A stretch of DNA of 64,000 nucleotides, taken from the NCBI GenBank assembly GCA_035576005.1, contig DATLXH010000056.1, positions 1-64,000 of the forward strand. Direction: 5' to 3'. Each line of letters begins with the position of its first letter. Position 1 is the first letter of the stretch. Shown here one piece after another: positions 51,044-59,077 of the stretch. The translations under genes and the position numbers were made by a program. The notes under the pieces are model-generated. The model had not been told where the DNA came from. It saw nothing but the letters and a program-made list of their open reading frames with translations, and did no database searches. Source of the DNA: DATLXH01 sp035576005 (GTDB taxonomy: Bacteria > Acidobacteriota > Thermoanaerobaculia > Gp7-AA8).

Positions 51044-51252
51044 ATAGTTGCCACTGTGTCGAGAGCAACCGGGGCGGGTGTAGGGACGCAGGGCCTCCCG
51101 TCCGGCACCCAGACATTCGCATCAGGAATTCTGCATCCCGGCATGAACCCTCGTCCAAAGCGATGGCCGCCGACAATCTTCTCGGTCAGGTACAGGGTAC
51201 CGGACGCACGCCGTGCGTCCCTGCACTCGCATTCTGTGAGAAATACGGGCTA
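51044..51252 (+). mobile_element. TA-flanked MITE-like element, type A, 5'-truncated
   Basis: From ATAGTTG onwards this copy follows the type A element at 4870-5162 and ends in CTGTGAGAAATACGGGC-TA. The first about 85 bp, including the left terminus, are missing; the break lies within the core palindrome. It lies between dnaE and the next gene, both minus-strand. 50903-51043 holds nothing recognisable. Confidence 0.72.
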
Positions 51253-51313
51253 ACGGAGCAGACGATGTCGTCGGCACGCCGGGTCGCCCTAGCGCCTCGG
51301 ACGGCCCTCTTCC

Positions 51314-52039
51314 TCAGTGGTGGAAGGCTATGTCGCCGCCGAATCCTACCGCGTGTCCGCTCTGACCTGCGGCTCCGGGATCCATCGGCGAATCGAGCAG
51401 CTCGCGAAGATTCGTCACCTCGATAAAAAGGTGCCGGTGACGGAACGAGTGCAAAGCCACCGCGAGGAAGATGCTGGCGAGAACCATGAGAAAAAGAAGC
51501 AGGGGTGCCGAGTCAGCGCGAAGGGTGACTGACCCTCCCCGGCTCAGATTCTCGAGAGCGCCCCATATAAAGAGAGGCATCGGAAACGACACCAGCGCGG
51601 GAAGGAGACGACTTGCCTGAACTTTGAAATAGGGACGGAAAACCAGGAGCGTCACTGAGAGCAATGCGCCCAACGCGATGAACCCCGCATGATGGAGCTC
51701 AGGTGGAGCCACGACACCGTGGATCGGCATACGAAGGAGTGAGATCGCGAGGACGGCCAGAGCCGTACAACTCACCGCAAAAATTGCGAGACATGCGGCG
51801 AACAGATTCCGCACAGCGAGTAGCGAAGCCATGCGAAGAAAGAGCGCCGCCACCGGAATCGTGACGAGGAAGATGAGCATCGTTCGACCCGCCGACGAGG
51901 TCGCGGCGTCCGCCAGAGATGAAATGGGAAGCCCTAGTGAAGCGATCCCTGAAACAGGGAGTCCCCTGGCTGCTACCGCGCTGGCCAGAGCAAGCAGAAG
52001 CGTGCAGGAAACCCCCAGGTAGAAAAGCAGCTTAGGCAT
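51314..52039 (-). CDS. Multi-pass membrane protein of unknown function
   Basis: A 241-residue protein with about six hydrophobic helices (LLFYLGVSCTLLLALASAVA at the start, TMLIFLVTIPVAALFLRM, FAACLAIFAVSCTALAVLAI, GFIALGALLSVTLLV, LLLFLMVLASIFLAVAL). It ends in a hydrophilic tail of about 40 residues. It begins with an uncleaved-signal-like segment. I do not recognise a family and see no operon partner. Confidence 0.65.
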   Translation of the reverse strand: MPKLLFYLGVSCTLLLALASAVAARGLPVSGIASLGLPISSLADAATSSAGRTMLIFLVTIPVAALFLRMASLLAVRNLFAACLAIFAVSCTALAVLAISLLRMPIHGVVAPPELHHAGFIALGALLSVTLLVFRPYFKVQASRLLPALVSFPMPLFIWGALENLSRGGSVTLRADSAPLLLFLMVLASIFLAVALHSFRHRHLFIEVTNLRELLDSPMDPGAAGQSGHAVGFGGDIAFHH

Positions 52040-52182
52040 CAGCGCTCCAGTCGGACTTGGCGGAACATTCGACCATTATCAGGCCGGGGGCAGCATTAAA
52101 ACAATCAGGACTTCGCTGGGAGGTCGGGGATCGGAGCACAGTGCCTGGGCTCCTGCGGTGCCGGTGCCGCAAGTATCTGAGG

Positions 52183-52326
52183 CCTGACATTCCAATGTCC
52201 GGCGGGGAGGTGATCGGAGGAACAACTGACCAAATCACCATAGTCGCGTGTTGGCGGTTGCCAACTCACTTGAAGTGATTGGAGTCCGCTGCGAAAGACG
52301 CCGGACATTGGAATGTCCGGCCACAG
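52183..52326. repeat. Pair of GGACATT palindromes
   Basis: CCTGACATTCCAATGTCCGG at 52184-52203 and the perfect CCGGACATTGGAATGTCCGG at 52301-52320 lie 100 bp apart in the intergenic space 52040-52344. The space has no gene. Confidence 0.7.
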
Positions 52327-52344
52327 GATGTGGGCCACACTCCA

Positions 52345-52590
52345 CTAGCTGTTCTTGAGCTCCCGGAATCCCTTAATTTTGTCCAACCGGATCTTTTCGC
52401 CGCCATCTCCCGAATCGAAAGTCACGTACTCGGCACCCTCGGAAGTGAAGACATCTTTGATTTTTCCTCGAGCGGTCCGCTTCTCCCCCTCGGCGTCCAA
52501 GTCGAGCTCGACATCGGAGCCATGCATGGAAGCGGCTTCGAGTTCATCGTGATAATCGCAGGAAACGGGTTTATATGCTTGTTCGTCCAT
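52345..52590 (-). CDS. Rof-family (Rho-binding antiterminator-like) protein
   Basis: An 81-residue protein with the Rof/YaeO-type pattern: YKPVSCDYHDELEAASMHG at the start, then GKIKDVFTSEGAEYVTFDS and a final EKIRLDKIKGF. In Escherichia coli, Rof binds Rho and inhibits termination. The ATG at 52590 has GGAGG at 5 bp; an upstream frame to 52620 is not needed. The assignment is from remembered family pattern only. It is divergent from the response regulator gene, 77 bp away. Confidence 0.7.
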   Translation of the reverse strand: MDEQAYKPVSCDYHDELEAASMHGSDVELDLDAEGEKRTARGKIKDVFTSEGAEYVTFDSGDGGEKIRLDKIKGFRELKNS

Positions 52591-52667
52591 GAAACCTCCG
52601 CATCGGTCCGTCTTACACAATCAGTGCCGGGTGCTCCCGGACCAACTCGTGCGGAGAGACCTCGTAT

Positions 52668-53840
52668 ATGATGAAAACTTCACAAATGACACAGCACGAG
52701 ATTCTTCTAATCCTCGATGACGACGCGACGGTTACAGAGGCGCTGGCCGCATCGCTGGAGCGTCCTGAGCGGACGGTCATCACATGTGGTGATCGCGAGG
52801 CGGCGGAGCTCGCCCTTGCGCGAGTCCCAGTCTCGCTGATGCTCAGCGATATACGACTCACCGGTCCGTTCGCATTCGAAGGACTCGACCTGCTTCGCGA
52901 TCTTGCAGGTCGCGTCCACGGTGGACGAATCGTACTGATGACCGGCGAGAGTAACGACGCAATCCGCGAGGAAGCACGCCGTCGCGGAGCCGTGGGCGTT
53001 CTGGAGAAGCCGTTCGATGTGGAGACTCTCGAACGGCTCCTGCCCGAGCGCGATCCGTCTGCTCCGGACTCCCACGAACGGCTCTCCAAGCTGCCGCCCG
53101 TCATCAGAATTCCGACACTCGACGAAGTGATCCAGAGTCCGCATTTGCGACCAGCATTCCAGCCGGTCATTGTTCTCGGTACGGAAAAACCCGACATCTT
53201 CGCGTACGAATCACTTGCCCGTTTTCGTGGCTCCGCGGGCCTTTTTGATACGGTCTACCTGTTCGAATATGCCGCGAAGAAAAAACGTGTTGGCGATCTC
53301 GACCTCGTTTGCATGGACCGCTCGTTCGAACACGCCGTGCCGCTGGCGAAGCTCGGGAAGATCTTCATCAATATTCACCCCAGAGTCCTGGAGAACGGCC
53401 AGGTCCTGGTGCGCCGTCTGACAGAGGCGAGCGTTCTTCACAAGCTGCCGCTGGACCGCGTGGTAATCGAGATCACCGAGCAGGCATCCATCGTCAGCCA
53501 GGACGCAGCGATCGATTGCATCAATGAGTTGCGAGCTCTGGGTGTTGAGTTCGCACTCGACGACGTCGGGATTGCCTACTCTCATCTCTCGTTGATCGAC
53601 CGCATCCGGCCTTCATTTCTCAAAATCAGCCAGCTGTTCGGGACTGCGTTCGAGCAGGATTCCACGAAGGAGAAGATCGTGCGGAACATTGCATCTCTGG
53701 CGAAGGATTTCGGCTGCGAAACCATTCTCGAAGGAATCGAAGAGCGAGAGACGGCTGTAGCTGCGGCTCAGATCGGGATCAGGTATGCGCAGGGGTACTA
53801 CTTCGCGCGTCCCGCTGAGGCGTCGACGTTTCTGCAGTAA
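52668..53840 (+). CDS. Response regulator with C-terminal EAL domain
   Basis: The N-terminal receiver (about residues 10-130) has the acidic pocket ILDDD, phosphoacceptor in LMLSDIRLTG and Lys in VLEKPFD. An EAL domain follows (about 160-390). Most catalytic positions can be located: ESL for EAL (YESLARFRG), Asn in FINIHP, EITEQ, LDDVG, LKIS and EGIEE. The loop-6 motif DFGTG is altered to DVGIA and KID to KIS, so phosphodiesterase activity may be weak or lost, leaving a c-di-GMP-binding or protein-binding role. Start ATG ATG at 52668. Confidence 0.88.
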   Translation: MMKTSQMTQHEILLILDDDATVTEALAASLERPERTVITCGDREAAELALARVPVSLMLSDIRLTGPFAFEGLDLLRDLAGRVHGGRIVLMTGESNDAIREEARRRGAVGVLEKPFDVETLERLLPERDPSAPDSHERLSKLPPVIRIPTLDEVIQSPHLRPAFQPVIVLGTEKPDIFAYESLARFRGSAGLFDTVYLFEYAAKKKRVGDLDLVCMDRSFEHAVPLAKLGKIFINIHPRVLENGQVLVRRLTEASVLHKLPLDRVVIEITEQASIVSQDAAIDCINELRALGVEFALDDVGIAYSHLSLIDRIRPSFLKISQLFGTAFEQDSTKEKIVRNIASLAKDFGCETILEGIEERETAVAAAQIGIRYAQGYYFARPAEASTFLQ

Positions 53841-54018
53841 CCACGCCCTGGGATGCCTTGAAGGCGGTGCTGCTCGACGGCCTTCGAATGTGTGTGCAAC
53901 GGCATCTGCACCGGACCGCCGCTCAAAACAGGCCTCAGGCCCCTCGGCGGAGCCAAGGACGAGTGCACGATTGGCCGCCCGTGAGCGGCCGTCGTCGCGC
54001 ACCACTCTGCCAGACTCC

Positions 54019-55443
54019 TCAGCTCTTCTTTTCTTTTGCTTTCTCGAACGCCAGGGCCATCGCGCTCTTTCCTTCTTCCGAAGCGTCGGCGGCCGGCTTC
54101 TTCTCTTCGATGTAGGTCAGGTACTCGCCACGCTCAGCGGCAGCCTTTGCGCCTTCGACACTCAGCGCAACGCGTTTCCTCTCAGGCTCGATCGAGAGAA
54201 CTTTGATCGTCAGACTCTGCCCGGGCTTGAAGAGCTTCGCCGGATCGGCGCCAGGCGCCAGGGCCAGTTCGGAGACAGGAACCAGTCCGGTGAGACCCGG
54301 CTCGAGCTGAACGAATACACCAGGCTGACCCGCGCGCTCGACTTTTCCGTCAACGACTTTTCCAACGGGATACTTCTCGGCTGCAGCCGCCCAGGGATCA
54401 TTGACCGCGACCTCGCGCATAGCCAGCGACAGCCGCTTCTTTTCGCGGTCAACTTCGCGAACCCAGCCGGTAACGACTGTGCCGGGCGCAACTGCTTCGT
54501 CTCCGGCTTTTGTCCCGATCGGAAACTGCGACACGTGCACGAGTCCATCGACTCCGGGCTCGAGCTCGACGAAGACGCCGAAATCACTCACGCGAACGAC
54601 TTTCCCGGTGAAGGCTGACCCTGCCGCATAGCGTTCCGTAATCCCTTCCCACGGATCCGGCTCCTGATCCTTCATCGACAGAGAGATCCTCTTTCCGTCG
54701 TTATCGAGCTTGATGATTTTGACCGTTACCTGCTGACCGACCGAGACAATCTCTTTGGGATCGTTGACTCGCCGCCTGCTCATTTCTGAGACGTGCAGAA
54801 GGCCATCGATGCCGCCAAGATCAATGAAGGCTCCAAACGGCAGGATCGTCTTGACCGTACCGGTCAGGACAGCGCCGGCGACAATCGTCTTGCGAGTCTC
54901 TTCCGATTTGGCTGCGGACTCCTCTTTCATCAACGCAGCACGTGAGACGACAATCTTCCGACCGTCCTCCGACAACTCGGTGACTCTGAAGGTCTGGGTC
55001 GTATTCACGAACGTGTCGGGGTTTTCAATTCTGCCCAGTGCAATCTGAGAAAGCGGGCAGAACGCACGCACTCCACCGATGTTGACGTCAAACCCACCCT
55101 TGTTCCGTCCCGTGATCTTTCCCTCGACCGGAATCCTGTTCTCGTAAGCTCCGATGAGTGCATCGAGCGATGCCTTCCCTTTCGCTACCTTGAGGGAAAG
55201 ACGTAAGTCCGGCGAGGTCCGCACGACAGTGGCCTCGATCGTGTCGCCGACCTTCTTATCATCCAGCTCGTTACTAGAGATGATCGCCTCGGATGGACCT
55301 CCATAGGAAATGAAAGCGTCATCTCCGGAAATGGAAACGATCGTTCCCTTGAGGAGCTCTCCCTGAGCTGGAGTCTTGAAGTTGAGGCTTGCTTCGAATG
55401 CCTCCGCGAAGCTGGTCTCGGCGATTTCTTTGGATTGGGTCAT
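54019..55443 (-). CDS. S1 RNA-binding domain protein (ribosomal protein S1-like)
   Basis: This 474-residue protein contains five S1 repeats, at about residues 28-92, 105-170, 187-257, 274-343 and 360-430. The typical HVSEM, HVSQF and PVSEL motifs end the later ones. E. coli S1 has six repeats; this shorter acidic form fits the diverse S1 proteins of other phyla, which bind mRNA and assist translation initiation. The Lys/Glu-rich C-terminal tail (EEKKPAADASEEGKS) is probably disordered. rpsA is a fair name but not certain. Confidence 0.85.
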   Translation of the reverse strand: MTQSKEIAETSFAEAFEASLNFKTPAQGELLKGTIVSISGDDAFISYGGPSEAIISSNELDDKKVGDTIEATVVRTSPDLRLSLKVAKGKASLDALIGAYENRIPVEGKITGRNKGGFDVNIGGVRAFCPLSQIALGRIENPDTFVNTTQTFRVTELSEDGRKIVVSRAALMKEESAAKSEETRKTIVAGAVLTGTVKTILPFGAFIDLGGIDGLLHVSEMSRRRVNDPKEIVSVGQQVTVKIIKLDNDGKRISLSMKDQEPDPWEGITERYAAGSAFTGKVVRVSDFGVFVELEPGVDGLVHVSQFPIGTKAGDEAVAPGTVVTGWVREVDREKKRLSLAMREVAVNDPWAAAAEKYPVGKVVDGKVERAGQPGVFVQLEPGLTGLVPVSELALAPGADPAKLFKPGQSLTIKVLSIEPERKRVALSVEGAKAAAERGEYLTYIEEKKPAADASEEGKSAMALAFEKAKEKKS

Positions 55444-55711
55444 GGAACACCTTTAAGTGGAATTTGCGGCCATGCTCAGAGCAGATGCACAAAGCACCAA
55501 CGACTCTTTTGAGATTACTCAGGACAGGGCTGCTGCTGGGTCGCGTATCTTACTCGAAACAGAAAAACTTTGTCTCACGTAAGAATCGACAATTGGAAAA
55601 GCGATTCCTGTGCCTGACTCATTGCCGGTTTCCTGAGGCCGTTTTCGATCCGCCAGAGTTACTCCTCCGGTCGGAAAATGGCCTGCGGTCTGCATCGTCA
55701 GGCAGCAACAG

Positions 55712-56341
55712 ATGCCCGCAAAAAACCCCGACCTCCACGGCAACGTTCCTGACAGTTGTGAGGTCGCTCTGTTGCTCATCGATGTCATCAATGATCTCGA
55801 GTTTGATACAGGCCCAGAGCTCTTCAGTCACGCGCTTCCAATGGCCAGGTCTCTGGCGTCATTCAAAAAACGGTTGAAAGACGCCGGGATTCCGGTTGTC
55901 TACATCAATGACAACTTCGGCAAGTGGCAGTCGGACCTCCGCAAACTCGTGGACCATTGTCTCGAGGATGACGTTCGCGGGAAACCGCTGGTCGAGCTTC
56001 TTCGTCCCGAGGACGACGACTACTTCGTCCTCAAGCCGAAGCATTCGGGCTTCTACTCCACCACCCTGGACACACTACTGACGTATCTCGGCGCCAGGCG
56101 TCTGATCCTGACAGGGGTCGCTACCAACGTATGTGTTCAGTTCACGGCGAACGACGCATACCTGCGAGACTTCCATCTGGTCATTCCGCGTGACTGCGTC
56201 GCTGCGGCGAATCCTGAGGACACGCATCATGCTCTCGAGCAGATGCGAGTCGTCCTGAAGGCTGACGTCCGGGCATCGACGGAGATTGCAACCGAGGAGC
56301 TCACACGGCCGGTAGCCGACGAAACGAAGGCGAAGAGCTGA
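55712..56341 (+). CDS. Isochorismatase-family cysteine hydrolase
   Basis: This 209-residue member of the isochorismatase/nicotinamidase superfamily shows the catalytic triad: Asp in LLIDVINDLEF (near 23), Lys in VLKPKHSGF (near 110) and Cys in TGVATNVCVQFTA (near 140). The nucleophile and neighbouring cis-peptide motif GVATNVCV are intact. Nicotinamidase activity is unproved because the metal-binding His/Asp set is not clear; the substrate is unknown. The spacer 55444-55711 holds the S1 gene's upstream region and no convincing gene. Confidence 0.88.
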   Translation: MPAKNPDLHGNVPDSCEVALLLIDVINDLEFDTGPELFSHALPMARSLASFKKRLKDAGIPVVYINDNFGKWQSDLRKLVDHCLEDDVRGKPLVELLRPEDDDYFVLKPKHSGFYSTTLDTLLTYLGARRLILTGVATNVCVQFTANDAYLRDFHLVIPRDCVAAANPEDTHHALEQMRVVLKADVRASTEIATEELTRPVADETKAKS

Positions 56342-56405
56342 CGCGGCAGCTGCCTGCGGCAACGACAGAATAGTAGCTCCCGGTGTAGATCACCCACCGT
56401 CATGT

Positions 56406-56900
56406 CTATTCTTTCGCCAACTCTTCTTTAATGGCCTCGAGGATCTTCAGTTCCCCGACGTCTTTACTGCGCGCTGCCGCCCTCTTCATGCGGATGAGGT
56501 CGTCGATGGAGACGATTCTGACACGAAGCTCATCACCCAGATCGACCTCGGTCGAGTTTGCGACCAGGTCTCCATAGCCATTGGTTCCGCTGGGCGTCCC
56601 CAGGCAGTCCACACCACCCGCGGCCGTTTCGAAAGTGAAGGAGTCGCCCATGGCTAAGGTCTTCGCGTCCAGGATGAACGGCAGACCGGCTGGTGCACCC
56701 CGAAGGCTGGCCTCCAGTCTACGCAGCGCGCTCGCGAGGGCCTCATGATTCCCTGCGGTGCGCTCATAACAGATATCGAGATCGAATGTGAACGACGGCG
56801 AGCCCCAAAGGACACTCGCGAAACCACCGATGACGACGAAACTCACTTCATGAGCGTTCAAGGTTCTCAGCGCCAGATGGGGATCGAAAACGATGCTCAT
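56406..56900 (-). CDS. Nucleotidyltransferase-like protein of a toxin-antitoxin-type pair
   Basis: A 164-residue protein with the N-terminal nucleotidyltransferase motif: VIGGFASVLWGSPSFTFDLDI, that is, GG...A...G and D-x-D. The C-terminal part has VSIDDLIRMKRAAARSKDVGEL, as in AbiEii/DUF6036-type proteins. The middle is shortened compared with AbiEii. It overlaps the small gene 56897-57061 by ATGA, the layout of many two-gene defence or stability modules. Target nucleic acid or protein is unknown. Confidence 0.8.
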   Translation of the reverse strand: MSIVFDPHLALRTLNAHEVSFVVIGGFASVLWGSPSFTFDLDICYERTAGNHEALASALRRLEASLRGAPAGLPFILDAKTLAMGDSFTFETAAGGVDCLGTPSGTNGYGDLVANSTEVDLGDELRVRIVSIDDLIRMKRAAARSKDVGELKILEAIKEELAKE

Positions 56901-57061
56901 AGGTGCCGCAGGTTCGCCCTGATCTTTGCGACGTTACGCGCGGACTCGACAAATACTCTGGCGCGCTCGGCAGGCGTGAGAGCGAGCCTCTGCCGAATCA
57001 GGGTTCGATCGACGCCGGAATCGTGCTTCTGCTCCCGCCCGTGAGCGATCTGCTCGTCCAT
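56897..57061 (-). CDS. Small 54-residue partner of the nucleotidyltransferase
   Basis: ATG at 57061 (minus), 54 codons, TGA at 56897-56899 overlapping the ATG of the nucleotidyltransferase. The protein reads MDEQIAHGREQKHDSG at the start and LTPAERARVFVES-ARNVAKIR in the second half, a helical pattern seen in small proteins that precede nucleotidyltransferase genes. The frame is shorter than typical cut-offs and easily missed. It is a probable antitoxin or accessory subunit. Confidence 0.7.
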   Translation of the reverse strand: MDEQIAHGREQKHDSGVDRTLIRQRLALTPAERARVFVESARNVAKIRANLRHL

Positions 57062-57178
57062 CGCTGAAGTGTACCTCGAGGCGTCAATCAGAAACGAAGT
57101 TGCCCCGTTTTCGTGGACACCTAACGATGTTGCGAAGAGTCCACGATGGAAAGACCCGAAGGGTATTCAGAAGAGGCT

Positions 57179-57304
57179 TAGCTCGCCTTTCTCACAGACC
57201 TTTGTCCCGAGCGTCGAGACATCAAGAGTGTCGCTGCGCCCTGACTCAACGCTTGGATCACACTGTGTGTGTGTTAACAGAGGAGCTGTGAGAAATGCGG
57301 GTTA
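57179..57304 (-). mobile_element. TA-flanked MITE-like element, type C, short copy
   Basis: A 126-bp element with ends TA-GCTCGCCTTTCTCACAG and CTGTGAGAAATGCGGGT-TA. Its interior matches the type C copy at 16072-16265 in reverse, but lacks the nested GTCTGTCC palindrome. It lies at the end of a possibly interrupted reading frame (57305-57450). Confidence 0.75.
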
Positions 57305-57450
57305 GCGGCGGATAATTCGACTAGTTCGATCGGGAAGAACACTGGAGGATCTGCCCCGAGAGCTCGAGCCGTCGGCACAATCGCCCGGTAGCCGTCCACC
57401 GAAGCTACGACCCCAATCCACTCAGTTCCGCGCGGCAGGGCTCCTGTGAC
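57305..57450 (-). pseudogene. Possible 3' gene remnant bounded by the type C element
   Basis: On the minus strand a frame with ordinary codon use reads TEWIGVVASVDGYRAIVP, then TARALGADPPVFFPIELVEL, and runs into the element end at 57304, where it stops within the element terminus. Its 5' side merges with the 3' end of the lipoprotein gene in another frame. It could be the tail of a disrupted gene or a chance open frame; no family recognised. Confidence 0.35.
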
Positions 57451-57466
57451 TGAATGGACCCCACTG

Positions 57467-57820
57467 TCACAGTGCGGGGTTCTGAAAGACCTGCTTGACG
57501 GCTGAGTCACAACTGATCGTTGCGAGCGTTTGAGGCCCGAGCGTTGCTGCGAAGCCCGCACCGTGTGACGTGACCAACTTAGCTTGGGACCGGAACCCGT
57601 GCCGCGCTTCCAGTCGCGGGAGTTCCTTTCCGAGTTCGAGATTGTCTTGGATAAAGACAGTGTAGGAGTCGGCTCGCGGGTTCGGCACCGTGAGCAGAGG
57701 GGCCGGGTTCGAACACGTGCTCAAGGGAGCGGTCGGTGAAGCAGATTCTGAACAGGCCAAGGAAGTGAAAGCGAGAGCGGAGACTGCCAGAGCGAAGATG
57801 GTGTTCTTTAGCGGTTTCAT
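57467..57820 (-). CDS. Small putative lipoprotein, inhibitor-I9-like
   Basis: A 117-residue protein starting at the ATG at 57820 with GAGGAG upstream; an earlier frame start is rejected. The signal is TIFALAVSALAFTSLAC with a lipobox-like LAC. The mature part has the pattern SYTVFIQDNLELGKELPRLEARHGF followed by GFAATLGPQTLATISCDSAVKQV, which resembles the inhibitor I9/subtilisin propeptide fold. No protease gene is adjacent. Confidence 0.65.
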   Translation of the reverse strand: MKPLKNTIFALAVSALAFTSLACSESASPTAPLSTCSNPAPLLTVPNPRADSYTVFIQDNLELGKELPRLEARHGFRSQAKLVTSHGAGFAATLGPQTLATISCDSAVKQVFQNPAL

Positions 57821-57995
57821 ATGTTTCTCCTCATTCACAGGTGCCACGTTTCGGGCTTTCCTGTGAGACGAACCGTGCAAAGAAACGTTTCTCCAACAAA
57901 GACGACTTATCCACGTCAGGAGGGAATTGGAGCCGCCACAGGATCTTCGGTCTTAGGCACGCCGTCATTTGAACGTTCGCGGGACGATCGTGTCG

Positions 57996-58100
57996 GCCTA
58001 ACGGACCCCAGTTCACCGGCTCCGGTCCGCACGCGACATTGTAGCGCACTCGCGGCCAGGCAACTTGCTGGCCGGAGTCCGGTGCAACGCCGAGTTAGGC
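57996..58100 (-). other. attC-like recombination site (candidate integron cassette site)
   Basis: A 105-bp imperfect palindrome is bounded by GCCTAAC (57996-58002) and GTTAGGC (58094-58100), matching the RYYYAAC and GTTRRRY core sites. Inside, GTT-CACCGG-CTCCGG pairs with CCGGAG-T-CCGGTG-C-AAC, leaving two unpaired bases on one arm, the hallmark of extrahelical bases in attC. It lies 28 bp after the stop of the frameshifted secreted-protein gene (58129-58957). No integrase gene is visible. Confidence 0.5.
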
Positions 58101-58128
58101 GGAGCTCGCACAATCACTTGTGCAGAAT

Positions 58129-58957
58129 CTAGTTCACCTCGTCCTGAGGCGTCACGACAGACAACACCTGCGTGTCGTTAGAAATCGTCTGAAAATACGT
58201 CCAGAACTTCGTGCCCGGCGTGACGGGAGCCACTTCGATGGTAACCCTCGAAAACGCGCGAAGCTCAGGAACGTTCACATATAAATCGTCCAGTTGCGCG
58301 AACCCAGGCACGTTGAAGGACGGAAGGTGAGCACAGAAGATATCTGAGTTCGGATCGGTGATGATGCGTAATCGCTTCTGAGCGATGAGATCACGCTCTC
58401 TGATGGAGTCACCCCCAGGCGATTGATAAAAACGAACATCAAGCTCGATTCCGGGGGGCGCACAAGGGTTGGGGTGGTAAATACGAACTGTCTGACGAGA
58501 TGTACCATCGATTGGCACGTTGACCAGATAGGTTGCGGAGGTCCGAAAATCGGACTCGCGCACGACTGGCAGCTCGGTACCATATGGTTGAACCTTGCGG
58601 GAGAGCTCCAGTACGCGCAAGCTGTAATGAAGTTGTGCAGCATGTTCAGCACGAACAAAGAGAAGACTGCCGTGAAAGTGGCCGTGAGCCCGAATCGTGG
58701 AGGGATTGACGGTCGTACCCGGATAAACAATCCCGAATAAGCACTCGAACAGACAGGCGGCTGGCCGAAACTGCACGAAGTCCGGACCTGAGTTGTAGAT
58801 AGCCAACTCGCTCTTCCATAAAGATCCAAAACGTCCGGCGGTCTCTCGAAAAAGTAACCACTCGCACGAACCCGGGCGGAACTTCCTGCTGCGCGCCAGC
58901 CTCGTGAGTCGCGCAAAGAAAAAACAACATCGTGACAAGGACCGCTCGATTTCTCAT
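58129..58957 (-). pseudogene. Frameshifted secreted protein of the locus-specific paralog family
   Basis: The N-terminus (ATG 58957, signal LVTMLFFLCATHEAGAQ) is in one frame and the body (RETAGRFGSLWKSELAIYN through FWTYFQTISNDTQVLSVVTP) in another. Removing one base from the A5 run at 58849-58853 joins them into about 275 residues. The body shares GTELPVVRESDFRT, RQTVRIY and the C-terminal tail with the proteins at 59078-60193 and 63166-63948. Whether this is a real mutation, slippage or a sequencing error cannot be told. Confidence 0.75.
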
Positions 58958-58971
58958 GTCCGCCTCGTGCG

Positions 58972-59000
58972 TTGAATCACCCTGTCGTTATTTATATATG
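58972..59000 (+). promoter_or_regulatory. Candidate promoter for the IPT-domain gene
   Basis: TTGAAT (58972-58977) and TATATG (58995-59000), separated by 17 bp, lie in an A+T-rich stretch 78 bp before the ATG at 59078. Confidence 0.55.
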
Positions 59001-59077
59001 CTGTTTTACCATACTCTGATATCTTCTCCTCAGTCGACCCCGCCAGCGGGCTGTGACGGCATACGGAGATCGATCCA

